From an uncultured Solirubrobacterales bacterium (GTDB lineage: Bacteria > Actinomycetota > Thermoleophilia > Solirubrobacterales > JACPNS01), in NCBI GenBank assembly GCA_937128795.1, contig CAKZMQ010000015.1, positions 1 to 64,000 on the forward strand: a DNA stretch of 64,000 nt, in the 5' to 3' direction. Below the pieces are notes generated by a model, which saw only the letters and a program-made list of their open reading frames with translations, was not told the DNA's origin and did no database searches. The stretch's first letter is position 1; each line of letters begins with the position of its first letter. Both the position numbers and the translations under genes were made by a program. This document shows, one piece after another, positions 27,883 through 34,503 of this stretch.

Positions 27883-28410
27883 TTACGCCTTCGACTCAGC
27901 GGCCGTTTCACGTCGGGTTTCGCCAGCTGACGCGAGGTCCTCGAGTTGCCCACGCAACTTTCGTCCGCAACGTTTCTTGTAGTGACGCCCTGCGTAGTCC
28001 TGGACCCACACCGATTTCGGAAGGTAATTCGAGTCTTCAAAGCTTTCGACCTTGAAGTGGAAAACGACACTTTCACCGTCTGCGATTAGTCGCGGCGCCT
28101 TGCGGCTCTCGTCAAGTACAACCCACGACGGGTGGTAGATAGTGCCGCGAATCGTCACGACTCCGGCCTGTCGGATTTCGACCGGTCGGTGCCCGTCGTT
28201 GACGGCTTGCACTTCGAGGACTTCGTACGACTTTTCCGCTGACTCGCCGACCCAAAACGTTGGGCGGATCGAAATGTGAATTCTTCTGCGCTCGCGCCGG
28301 AATTGGTGGATCGCAAGCAACGTCGAAAGACCGGCACCGTAGGCGGCGACGGCAATCGCGGTGTAGGTGACCCAGCTAGGAGGACCTGATGCTGTCGTTG
28401 CGGCGAGCAT
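27883..28410 (-). CDS. single-pass membrane protein with beta-sandwich-like domain
   Basis: A 175-residue protein with an N-terminal membrane helix (SWVTYTAIAVAAYGAGLSTLLAI), the linker HQFRRERRRIHISIRP, and a ~110-residue beta-rich domain ending in PKSVWVQDYAGRHYKKRCGRKL. The VxDxxGRxY strand is common in membrane-anchored hypothetical proteins of actinobacteria. ATG 28410. Its stop lies 25 bases before the downstream HTH gene, so the two may be cotranscribed. Function unknown. Confidence 0.65.
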   Translation of the reverse strand: MLAATTASGPPSWVTYTAIAVAAYGAGLSTLLAIHQFRRERRRIHISIRPTFWVGESAEKSYEVLEVQAVNDGHRPVEIRQAGVVTIRGTIYHPSWVVLDESRKAPRLIADGESVVFHFKVESFEDSNYLPKSVWVQDYAGRHYKKRCGRKLRGQLEDLASAGETRRETAAESKA

Positions 28411-28419
28411 TCAGTGAAG

Positions 28420-28536
28420 TCAGCTGGCCAGCCCGCGCAGTGGTGCCGCGACGTCGCGCGCATCCGCAGCGATCTCTTCGAAGCATGTCTGCGCTTCGTG
28501 ACGCACTTCCGCTGCACGCTTTTTAAGAAGTCCCAT
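28420..28536 (-). CDS. possible 38-residue protein
   Basis: A short frame between the DUF5677 gene and the membrane-protein gene, in the same direction and nine bases before the next start. The predicted peptide (MGLLKKRAAEVRHEAQ...) is charged and helical, which is unlike random translation. No clear ribosome binding site. Could be a leader or small protein. Confidence 0.3.
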   Translation of the reverse strand: MGLLKKRAAEVRHEAQTCFEEIAADARDVAAPLRGLAS

Positions 28537-28584
28537 AACGAGTACAGCCTCAGCGGCCGTGCTCGCGACCCTACAGACTCCGCC

Positions 28585-29721
28585 TCAGGATTTCAACTGC
28601 CGCGGTGAGGTTGCCGGATCTGCAAACGACTGCTCGTATGCGCGAACTGCAGAGTCTGCGTTCTGCTGGCATGCGTTGAACTCCTCTTCCACGAGATCTC
28701 GCAATTTCTTCAGGGTGGCCATCACAAATGCTCGGGAGGTGTCGTCGCGCATGCTCAGAAGCTGACAAGTCACGCAGAGCAGTGAGATCGAAACCAGGGC
28801 ACCAGGGTCCGCCATGCCGGTGATGTTCGGCCCGACGAGGACGGCATTTCCCTGCTCGCTCTGCACGCGGTGGCCGAGCATGCCCTTGGGGTTTCCGTGC
28901 ATCTGATGGCTTGCGTATCGGTACCACGGTCGAAGGTGATCCAGCGCAACGTCTTCCTCGATTTGGCGAAAGCCGAAACGACCGTCGATGATCGATGCGG
29001 CCCAGCCATACTGGCTCTTGAACGATTTCCCGTATTTCTGAACCATCAGCTCGTAAGCCGTCCGTGTGTCGTCAACTTCCTGCGGATCAAATCGTTTACA
29101 CCCGACTCGATCGACCCGCGCCTGTAGCTCCTCCATGGCATGCCAAGCCTCGACCGCTTCATGGTCCAGATAGCGCTCAACCATTTCGGGCCCGTACTTC
29201 TTGAGGAACATCGAAATGACCGTCACCTCATGGAGGACGCGCCATCTCGCGAGCGCCGCCTCTGCGTACCCGGAGCGCATGAGAAGGGCAGCCTCATTCG
29301 CTAGCCGAATCGCGCGACCGTGAAGATCGATCACTGTTCCGAGTACTGGATCTTGCGCGTTGTCTCGAGTCCGGTGCCGAACTATGAAGTCGTTCGCCGC
29401 TTCGATTGTCGCAATGATGAAAACTCGGAGGAGCGTGAATGCCGGTTCCCACGACTCGGCGACGAAAGACTCGTATTCGAGCTGCTGTTTTTGACGGGCC
29501 GTCGCGTACTCAGTTGCGTTGTCGACAATGTCCGCGGCGATGCCGTCGGCTTGGCTGTAGATCGCCTTTTCAAGTTCTGACTGAAACTCGTTCTCCAGAT
29601 AGTCGTCAATCTCTGCCGGGGAGCGGGCCTGCATTCTTTCAGTGCCGTCACCAACAAATCGTTGGATGAATTCGACGAAATGCTCGTCGAGATCGAAATC
29701 GTCGTTTCCGCTTTTCAGCAT
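28585..29721 (-). CDS. DUF5677 domain protein
   Basis: A 378-residue, largely helical soluble protein. The central part (LHGRAIRLANEAALLMRSGYAEAALARWRVLHEVTVISMFLKKYG) matches the DUF5677 signature, with a later HLRPWYRYASHQMHGNPKG. The N-terminal ~90 residues are acidic. Function of the family is unknown, but it recurs in mobile and accessory regions. ATG 29721; a 71-base divergent gap separates it from the plus-strand gene at 29847. Confidence 0.75.
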   Translation of the reverse strand: MLKSGNDDFDLDEHFVEFIQRFVGDGTERMQARSPAEIDDYLENEFQSELEKAIYSQADGIAADIVDNATEYATARQKQQLEYESFVAESWEPAFTLLRVFIIATIEAANDFIVRHRTRDNAQDPVLGTVIDLHGRAIRLANEAALLMRSGYAEAALARWRVLHEVTVISMFLKKYGPEMVERYLDHEAVEAWHAMEELQARVDRVGCKRFDPQEVDDTRTAYELMVQKYGKSFKSQYGWAASIIDGRFGFRQIEEDVALDHLRPWYRYASHQMHGNPKGMLGHRVQSEQGNAVLVGPNITGMADPGALVSISLLCVTCQLLSMRDDTSRAFVMATLKKLRDLVEEEFNACQQNADSAVRAYEQSFADPATSPRQLKS

Positions 29722-29814
29722 GCTGGGGCACCTTCGACAGTGTGAGATCTGGATTTCCTCACGCTATGGCCTGAGGTTGGGACGGTACTGCGATGGAGGC
29801 CGAAGTCAACCCGC

Positions 29815-29843
29815 TTGACGTCGTTCACTGGTGGCAGTATTGG
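29815..29843 (+). promoter_or_regulatory. sigma70-like promoter for leaderless transcript
   Basis: TTGACG at 29815-29820, a 17-base spacer and TATTGG at 29838-29843, with ATG only three bases later at 29847. Transcription would start about at the ATG, giving a leaderless mRNA, which is common in actinobacteria. Confidence 0.5.
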
Positions 29844-29846
29844 CGA

Positions 29847-30122
29847 ATGAAGCCAGCGAATGCATACGACGATCTCCTAGATCGATACAAGTCCGCAGCG
29901 AAGACCGCGCTCCCACCGATCGCACACGATCTGGCCGAGAAGCTCGAGCTCGATCTCACTGACGAGGCAACCAAAAATGCAGTGGGCGACGCGCTTTCAG
30001 CTGCGTTCATGCAGGGCTCGGCAGTCGGCAACGCGGAAGCTGTTGCCCAGCTCGTCGAGGGCGGCCACGATGCGAACATCAGCGTCCTAACGTCGGACTG
30101 GGGCGAGGGTCCGTCGACGTGA
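29847..30122 (+). CDS. hypothetical element protein (91 aa)
   Basis: ATG 29847 is preferred because a good promoter lies directly upstream; ATG 29793 would put that promoter inside the gene. The protein is helical and acidic (NAYDDLLDRYKSAAKTALPPIAHDLAEKLEL). No recognised family. Its TGA overlaps the GTG of the next gene, so the pair is coupled. First gene of a plus-strand operon that runs through the DUF3800 cassette. Confidence 0.55.
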   Translation: MKPANAYDDLLDRYKSAAKTALPPIAHDLAEKLELDLTDEATKNAVGDALSAAFMQGSAVGNAEAVAQLVEGGHDANISVLTSDWGEGPST

Positions 30123-30637
30123 CTGCTGAAACCTTGGTTCCTCTCGCAGCGTTCGTGCTCGGCGCGCTCGTCACTCAAGCCGGGAACATCATCCGTGACT
30201 CAAAGCGCGATCAACGCGCAGATCGCCAGCGAGAGCGCGAGCGGCAAGTAGCGACGATCGACGAGCTTCAGGATGCACTCTCGGAACTGGTCCGGACGAC
30301 GGGCGCCATCCACGCTGAGAACTTACAGACTCTCCATGCAGGCGGGAGCCTCGCGACGACGTTGCTCCCCGAAGACAAAGATCGCGCGCACCAGGCAGCC
30401 ATCCTGCACGTGAATCAGCTTCGAGTGCGTGTAGCGGATCGTCTGATGCGTGACGACATCGAGAGGTTCGTGGGGCTCACCACGTCCTTGATCATGCCGA
30501 TGCAGGCATCGCCGGAAGAGAACCTTCAAGCGGTCGAGCGTGAATTCGACGCGCTCATGCCGTACTGGGAGAATCTGAACGGTCGACTCGGAGCGGCGAC
30601 GCGCGATCTCGGCCGACTGCTAGACGGAAGCGCATAG
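30119..30637 (+). CDS. membrane-anchored coiled-coil protein (172 aa)
   Basis: One N-terminal helix (TLVPLAAFVLGALVTQAGNII) with a strongly charged segment right after it (RDSKRDQRADRQRERERQVATIDELQDALSEL), then a helical domain. The signature of membrane helix plus RD.KRD.. plus coiled coil is common in small phage-related proteins of actinobacteria. GTG 30119 overlaps the preceding stop. Function unknown. Confidence 0.65.
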   Translation: MTAETLVPLAAFVLGALVTQAGNIIRDSKRDQRADRQRERERQVATIDELQDALSELVRTTGAIHAENLQTLHAGGSLATTLLPEDKDRAHQAAILHVNQLRVRVADRLMRDDIERFVGLTTSLIMPMQASPEENLQAVEREFDALMPYWENLNGRLGAATRDLGRLLDGSA

Positions 30638-30714
30638 GTCGGTCGCGAAGGGCTAGGTAGGGACTGCTGTTCAGTGTTCCGTTTTCGATGCGCCTGTTCC
30701 TAAACTCGGGAGGC

Positions 30715-31428
30715 ATGCCCGAAGAATTCAATCTCTACTGCGACGAGAGTTGCCATCTGCCGGCGGACCACGAGCCGGTCATGGTGCTCGGCACCGTTTG
30801 GCTCCCTGAAGACAAGCGCCGAGAGATCTTCAGTCGCATTCGGGATATCAAGCAGAACCATGGGATGTACCCCGACGCCGAGATGAAGTGGACGAAGGTG
30901 TCGAACTCGAAGTTTGCTGCGTATCGCGACCTCGTCGACTACTTCTTCGACGACGACGATCTGCACTTTCGAGCGATCGTCGCGCATCGCGGCGGCCTTG
31001 ACCACGAGCGCTTCAATCAGTCTCACGACGACTGGTACTACAAGGTCTATTACCAGCTGATCAGCAACGTGCTGACGTCGGAGAACGCCTATCGGGTGTA
31101 CGTTGACATCAAGGACACGCTCGGTGGCGCGAAGGCGCGAACGCTGCACGAGATCCTGTGCAGCGGAATGTACGACTTCTCGGCCGAGTCGTTGACGCGC
31201 GTGCAGCAGGTTCGATCGGACGAGGTGCAGGCGATCCAACTGGCCGACATCCTCATCGGTGCGCTCGCCTTTGCGAATCGCCCGAATGCAAACCCCAGCA
31301 AGCCGAAGACTGATCTCGTCGATCGAATCCGGGTTCGCTCCGGCAAGTCACTCGACCGATCCACTCCACCGCGCGAGGCGAAATTCAATATCTTCCACTG
31401 GACTCCACAGCCCAACATCAATGGCTGA
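30715..31428 (+). CDS. DUF3800 family protein (RNase H-like fold)
   Basis: A 237-residue protein. It opens with NLYCDESCH, the DUF3800 signature with the conserved Asp-Glu pair, followed by FRAIVAHRG, a YRVYVDIKDTLGG strand and the late acidic motif IQLADILIGALAFANRP. These acidic residues are placed as in RNase H-like nucleases, so metal-dependent nuclease activity is plausible though unproven for the family. DUF3800 genes are frequent in mobile elements and defence islands. ATG 30715 is used; GGGAGG is very close to it. It overlaps the next gene by eight bases. Confidence 0.83.
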   Translation: MPEEFNLYCDESCHLPADHEPVMVLGTVWLPEDKRREIFSRIRDIKQNHGMYPDAEMKWTKVSNSKFAAYRDLVDYFFDDDDLHFRAIVAHRGGLDHERFNQSHDDWYYKVYYQLISNVLTSENAYRVYVDIKDTLGGAKARTLHEILCSGMYDFSAESLTRVQQVRSDEVQAIQLADILIGALAFANRPNANPSKPKTDLVDRIRVRSGKSLDRSTPPREAKFNIFHWTPQPNING

Positions 31429-31951
31429 ACTGCCGGCGCTCATCGACTACGACGGCGATTGGGATGCCTACGTCGAGATTCTTTACGCGATCTACAAGAC
31501 CGATCTGCTCGACCGGAGATGCAAGCTGTTTGGCCACGACGTCACGGTCAAGCGACATCCGGAGTGCAAAGGGAAGCACGAAGGCTTCTGGCATGTAATC
31601 CAAGGCAGCGACGACGCGGCTGTGCCTGACTTCGATCGCGCCGCCCGGGTCCCGTGGATTCGAGCGCTCGTGGAGTCGGCTGGCGACGATGGGATTTGCT
31701 GCTGGCAGTCGCCGCGTCAAGACCGCCAGGGTAGGAAGCGAGTGCTCATCGCGACCGAGGATTTCTCGTACGTCGTAGTCGTCGAGCTCAGGATTGGGCC
31801 GCGGTCTCCGTATTGGCTGATCATCACTGCCTATACGCCGTATGCGAGCCAAGCGAGGAAGCTAAATGCCGAGTATGAGCGCCAAGGGCAGTACGTGCAC
31901 GAAGATCCCGACCAAAAACAGACCGGGGCCGCCCCGAAGGACGGCCCCTAA
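31421..31951 (+). CDS. hypothetical protein, possible toxin/RNase-like (176 aa)
   Basis: Translated from ATG 31421 inside the end of the DUF3800 gene. Visible blocks: FGHDVTVKRHPECKGKHEGFWHVI, a WIRALVESA segment, then CWQSPRQDRQGRKRVLIATEDFSYVVVVELR and YWLIITAYTPY. The order (conserved His/Lys/Arg, strand-rich core, late Thr/Tyr) recalls BECR-fold RNases found in phage and toxin contexts, but I cannot prove that. Coupling to DUF3800 suggests a two-gene cassette. A GC hairpin overlaps its stop. Confidence 0.6.
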   Translation: MAELPALIDYDGDWDAYVEILYAIYKTDLLDRRCKLFGHDVTVKRHPECKGKHEGFWHVIQGSDDAAVPDFDRAARVPWIRALVESAGDDGICCWQSPRQDRQGRKRVLIATEDFSYVVVVELRIGPRSPYWLIITAYTPYASQARKLNAEYERQGQYVHEDPDQKQTGAAPKDGP

Positions 31952-31953
31952 TA
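31925..31953 (+). terminator. hairpin at end of DUF3800 cassette
   Basis: Arms GGGGCCG and CGGCCCC with a 10-base loop straddle the last codons and stop of the 176-residue gene; the following bases are only moderately T-rich. Likely weak or bidirectional terminator. Confidence 0.5.
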
Positions 31954-32034
31954 CTCCTTCTACCCTAGGTAGATGAGTGCCCTTATCCTATCGGCATGGT
32001 CGGCCATTCGCGTAGTACCGGCAACTGCGATTGC

Positions 32035-32754
32035 TCAAGCACCACGCTCTACCTTTGAGAAGTGTTCCTCGATTAGGTCCGGCACTCTCGGTTCGTCAGC
32101 GACGCCGAGCTCCTCGAGAATCGCCATGAGCGGGCCGAGAAGTTGATCTGCATGCTGTTCGACAAGGTTGACGTCGACCGAATGGTCGACCTTGTGTGTC
32201 AGCGACCAGTCCTCCGGGCGAATTCGCTCGAGCACTTTCAGCGCAAGCGCGGGATCCCCGAGCTTGTCGCTTCCTGATTTGATCGCGCGCTGGATTGTCT
32301 CTAGGGCGCTCGTTTCTAAAGCGACCCGCGCCATCTCCAAACTGACAACGAACTCAACGAACTCGGACGACTTGCCGCATTCGAGATCGCTCTCGCCGCG
32401 CTCGATCCACGACTCGACTGTCGCCGGCGCGAGACGAATCCTGCGAGCCGCGGCCCAAGGTTTCATCCCTATCCCGATTAGGGCGCAAACGGCTTCGCCG
32501 TAAGTCTGTCCGGTGGCATGCGCCGAGGTAGGGGTGATCGTCGGTTGACCAGCGTTGCCGCCGTGAGCGCCACAACGATTATCACCGAGCCGCGCGCTGT
32601 TTCGACAAGGCTTGCCCTTCGCCGTCATGGCCTCGCACGACTTGTCGCGTTTAGAAACGGCATTTTCCGACTCGTTTTGAGTTGGTAATTCGATCTGCGA
32701 ATCGTGAGCTGCGGATGCAGGCTGCACCTGTGATCGATTTCCTCGGTTGCTCAT
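32035..32754 (-). CDS. terminase small subunit-like protein
   Basis: A 239-residue protein. After a disordered start it has a Cys/His knuckle of the type CEAMTAKGKPC...NRCGAHGG, found at the N-terminus of many actinophage and proteobacterial phage terminase small subunits, and then an HTH-like region (YGEAVCALIGIGMKPWAAARRIRLAPATVESWIERGESD) that would read packaging sites, followed by an acidic helical C-terminus. ATG 32754 overlaps the upstream C1q gene by four bases. No large terminase subunit is present in the element, as in phage satellites that redirect a helper's terminase. The assignment rests on domain layout only. Confidence 0.65.
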   Translation of the reverse strand: MSNRGNRSQVQPASAAHDSQIELPTQNESENAVSKRDKSCEAMTAKGKPCRNSARLGDNRCGAHGGNAGQPTITPTSAHATGQTYGEAVCALIGIGMKPWAAARRIRLAPATVESWIERGESDLECGKSSEFVEFVVSLEMARVALETSALETIQRAIKSGSDKLGDPALALKVLERIRPEDWSLTHKVDHSVDVNLVEQHADQLLGPLMAILEELGVADEPRVPDLIEEHFSKVERGA

Positions 32755-33416
32755 GGCAACTGCGCGATCAGTTGGCCGGAGAACTTCTCCGCAAGTGTTG
32801 TACCGGCAGCTCCAGATCCTGGGGTCGTCATCTCTACGTATCCAGTGATGACGTCGCCCGATTCGAGCAGAAGTTTTGCATCGGCCGTCATGAAGAACGA
32901 TGTGTTCCCCGTGGCCACACCCGTGTTCCATGCGAGCACTTGTTTCGTGCCGTTTTGCTTGACGCCGATGCGGACGTTGAGCGTGGCCGACACATTCTGC
33001 ACAAACATCGACGCAACCTTGAACTCATAGATGCCCTTCACCGGCGCGACAAACGTGCTGGTGGTCGGGTCGTAGTTGTCGCCGACATCGAACGACTCAG
33101 AATCAGCCAGGAGCTGAGTTTCCGACGACGCGTCAAACACCTGATTCGTCACCGCCTTTGCCGAGAAAGCGCAACTATTCGCTGGCGTCAGGGTGCACCA
33201 GTCGACGCCATCTGAGCGCGACAGCTCGCCTGTGTTGGTTGCGAAGTAATACGTCCCCCTTGGCACGGCATTTGCCGCGGGGCGTGCTGCCAGCGTGCCC
33301 GACTGGTCGAGCGCGGCGTTGTCGAGAATGTCCGCATGATCGGTCATGTCCTCTGCTGGGGTGAAGTTGTCGCCGCCTTGTGGTCGACGCAGATTGAGTC
33401 TTGGCGAGTTCGCCAT
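32751..33416 (-). CDS. phage fibre/decoration-type protein with C1q-like domain
   Basis: A 221-residue protein. The N-terminus (NLRRPQGGDNFTPAEDMTDHADILDNAA) and the segment GTLAARPAANAVPRGTYYFATNTGELSRSDGVDW are typical of phage tail-fibre or head-decoration proteins. The last ~130 residues (FVAPVKGIYEFKVASMFVQN...) form a C1q/TNF-like jelly roll. Ribosome binding site GAGGAGG lies seven bases before ATG 33416. First gene of the two-gene packaging/structural-like operon; the palindromic 18-mer lies ~86 bases upstream. Nothing else structural is encoded nearby. Confidence 0.8.
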   Translation of the reverse strand: MANSPRLNLRRPQGGDNFTPAEDMTDHADILDNAALDQSGTLAARPAANAVPRGTYYFATNTGELSRSDGVDWCTLTPANSCAFSAKAVTNQVFDASSETQLLADSESFDVGDNYDPTTSTFVAPVKGIYEFKVASMFVQNVSATLNVRIGVKQNGTKQVLAWNTGVATGNTSFFMTADAKLLLESGDVITGYVEMTTPGSGAAGTTLAEKFSGQLIAQLP

Positions 33417-33631
33417 GTCAGTGCCTCCTCGCCCGGTATGGGCGGGTTGTGATTGAGTCGCGACGCGATCGCCGTCGACGGAGTGGGGTGGAGCCGTTCC
33501 CCGGGGAACGGTCGCTGCTTTCGTGCGATCGGCTGTGACGAGTTGCCACTTCCGTTGTCACCGGGCACGAGTCCCGCACGGTTCGCACAATGCCGGTCGG
33601 CATGAAGCCAGTAACAATGCGGGAGTCAGAC
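33417..33631 (-). other. promoter region at right end of element
   Basis: 215 bases between the C1q gene and the tRNA. It holds copy 2 of the 18-bp repeat; no gene is credible here. Several short inverted repeats in the 5' leader (for example CCCGCCCATACCGGGCG) may add regulation. Confidence 0.5.
33496..33513. promoter_or_regulatory. 18-bp element repeat with 14-bp palindrome (copy 2)
   Basis: Identical to 26121-26138 and in the same orientation; centred ~86 bases upstream of the C1q/TerS-like operon. See copy 1. Confidence 0.7.
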
Positions 33632-33678
33632 GAAGCGGACGACGGGTCTCGAACCCGCGACCTCAAGCTTGGGAAGCT
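33632..33678. repeat. attR: 47-bp direct repeat within tRNA-Gly
   Basis: Matches 22432-22478 exactly. It covers the tRNA from the anticodon arm to two bases past the discriminator, so integration leaves the tRNA gene intact. Confidence 0.93.
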
Positions 33679-33706
33679 TGCGCTCTACCAACTGAGCTAC
33701 GTCCGC
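33634..33706 (-). tRNA. tRNA-Gly(CCC)
   Basis: A 73-base cloverleaf: acceptor GCGGACG/CGTCCGC, D-arm GCTC..GAGC, anticodon stem CAAGC/GCTTG with loop TTCCCAA (anticodon CCC), T-arm with TTCGAGA, discriminator T. CCA is not encoded. It is the integration target of the mobile element. Confidence 0.95.
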
Positions 33707-33718
33707 GATGTGGCCAGA

Positions 33719-34441
33719 CTACCGAGCCTGCACAGGCGGCTGAACGTCCGCCAGCTCTTGTGCGCGAGCGAACACCGCATCGAGCATCGGCGCCGTCAAT
33801 CTCCCCGTGAAGGTGTTCTGTTGGCTTACGTGGTAGCTGCCGATCAACGTGTACTCGCCAACTTGACACTCCGCGCCGTGGCCGAACTTTGGTTTTGGCC
33901 GTGGCGTCTCGATGCCGATCGCAGCGAGTGCTCGCAGCGCCCCGTCCCACGCGAACCCTCCGAGCGCAATGATCACCCGCGCTCCGTCCATGGCAACCAG
34001 TTCGCGCTGTAGGTAGCCGATGCATGCATCGCGCTCCGCCGGAGAGGGTTTGTTGTCCGGCGGTGCACAATGCACCACGGCAGTCACGTAGGCGTCGGTC
34101 AGCGCCAGTCCGTCGTCGAGCGACCCAGATTCAGCCTGGTTCGCAAGACCCGCACGATGCATCGCGGCGTACAGCCAGTCGCCCGAGCGATCACCGGTGA
34201 ACATGCGTCCGGTGCGATTGGCGCCATTGGCGGCCGGCGCCAGACCCACGACCAGAATCCGTGCCCCTGCGTCGCCGAAGCCGGGAACGCCCCGGCCCCA
34301 GTACTGCTCACCGCGAAAACGCTTCGGTGGGTCGTCGGCGACGGACTCGCGCCAGGCGACCAGGCGCGGGCAGGTATGACAGGCAGCAACCTCCCGGCCG
34401 ATCTGCTTGATGTCTTCACGCCTGGGGGACACGCGGAGCAT
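33719..34441 (-). CDS. uracil-DNA glycosylase, family 5 (UdgB-like)
   Basis: A 240-residue base-excision repair enzyme that removes uracil and related bases. The N-terminal [12 protein letters not shown] has two of the iron-sulfur ligand cysteines; the active-site motif [25 protein letters not shown], with no polar catalytic residue, is characteristic of family 5, and the late loop is [18 protein letters not shown] 34441. It lies 12 bases past the tRNA-Gly on the same strand. Confidence 0.9.
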   Translation of the reverse strand: MLRVSPRREDIKQIGREVAACHTCPRLVAWRESVADDPPKRFRGEQYWGRGVPGFGDAGARILVVGLAPAANGANRTGRMFTGDRSGDWLYAAMHRAGLANQAESGSLDDGLALTDAYVTAVVHCAPPDNKPSPAERDACIGYLQRELVAMDGARVIIALGGFAWDGALRALAAIGIETPRPKPKFGHGAECQVGEYTLIGSYHVSQQNTFTGRLTAPMLDAVFARAQELADVQPPVQAR

Positions 34442-34503
34442 TCAAGCAGCGGTCGAGGTGTGCGGCGCAGACGGCCAGCTTCAGCGCTGTTAGATTGGCT
34501 GCG

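Larger units (their letters stand above)
22432..33678. mobile_element. 11.2-kb integrative element (phage-satellite-like) in tRNA-Gly
   Basis: Bounded by 47-bp perfect direct repeats 11,200 bases apart; the right copy is the 3' part of an intact tRNA-Gly. It encodes a tyrosine integrase next to the left end, excisionase-like HTH proteins, a winged-helix replication-like protein, a terminase-small-subunit-like protein, a C1q-type phage fibre/decoration protein, DUF5677 and DUF3800 proteins and several single-pass membrane proteins. No capsid, portal, large terminase, tail-tube or lysis genes are visible, and no conjugation genes. This composition fits a phage satellite or a strongly reduced prophage. 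Confidence 0.85.

Noticed and set aside
33417..33631. Small genes at the right end of the element
   Set aside because: The frames are Arg/Ser-rich without start signals and overlap the palindromic operator and tRNA.
22432..33678. Integrative conjugative element or plasmid
   Set aside because: No relaxase, FtsK-like translocase, coupling protein or type IV secretion gene is present.
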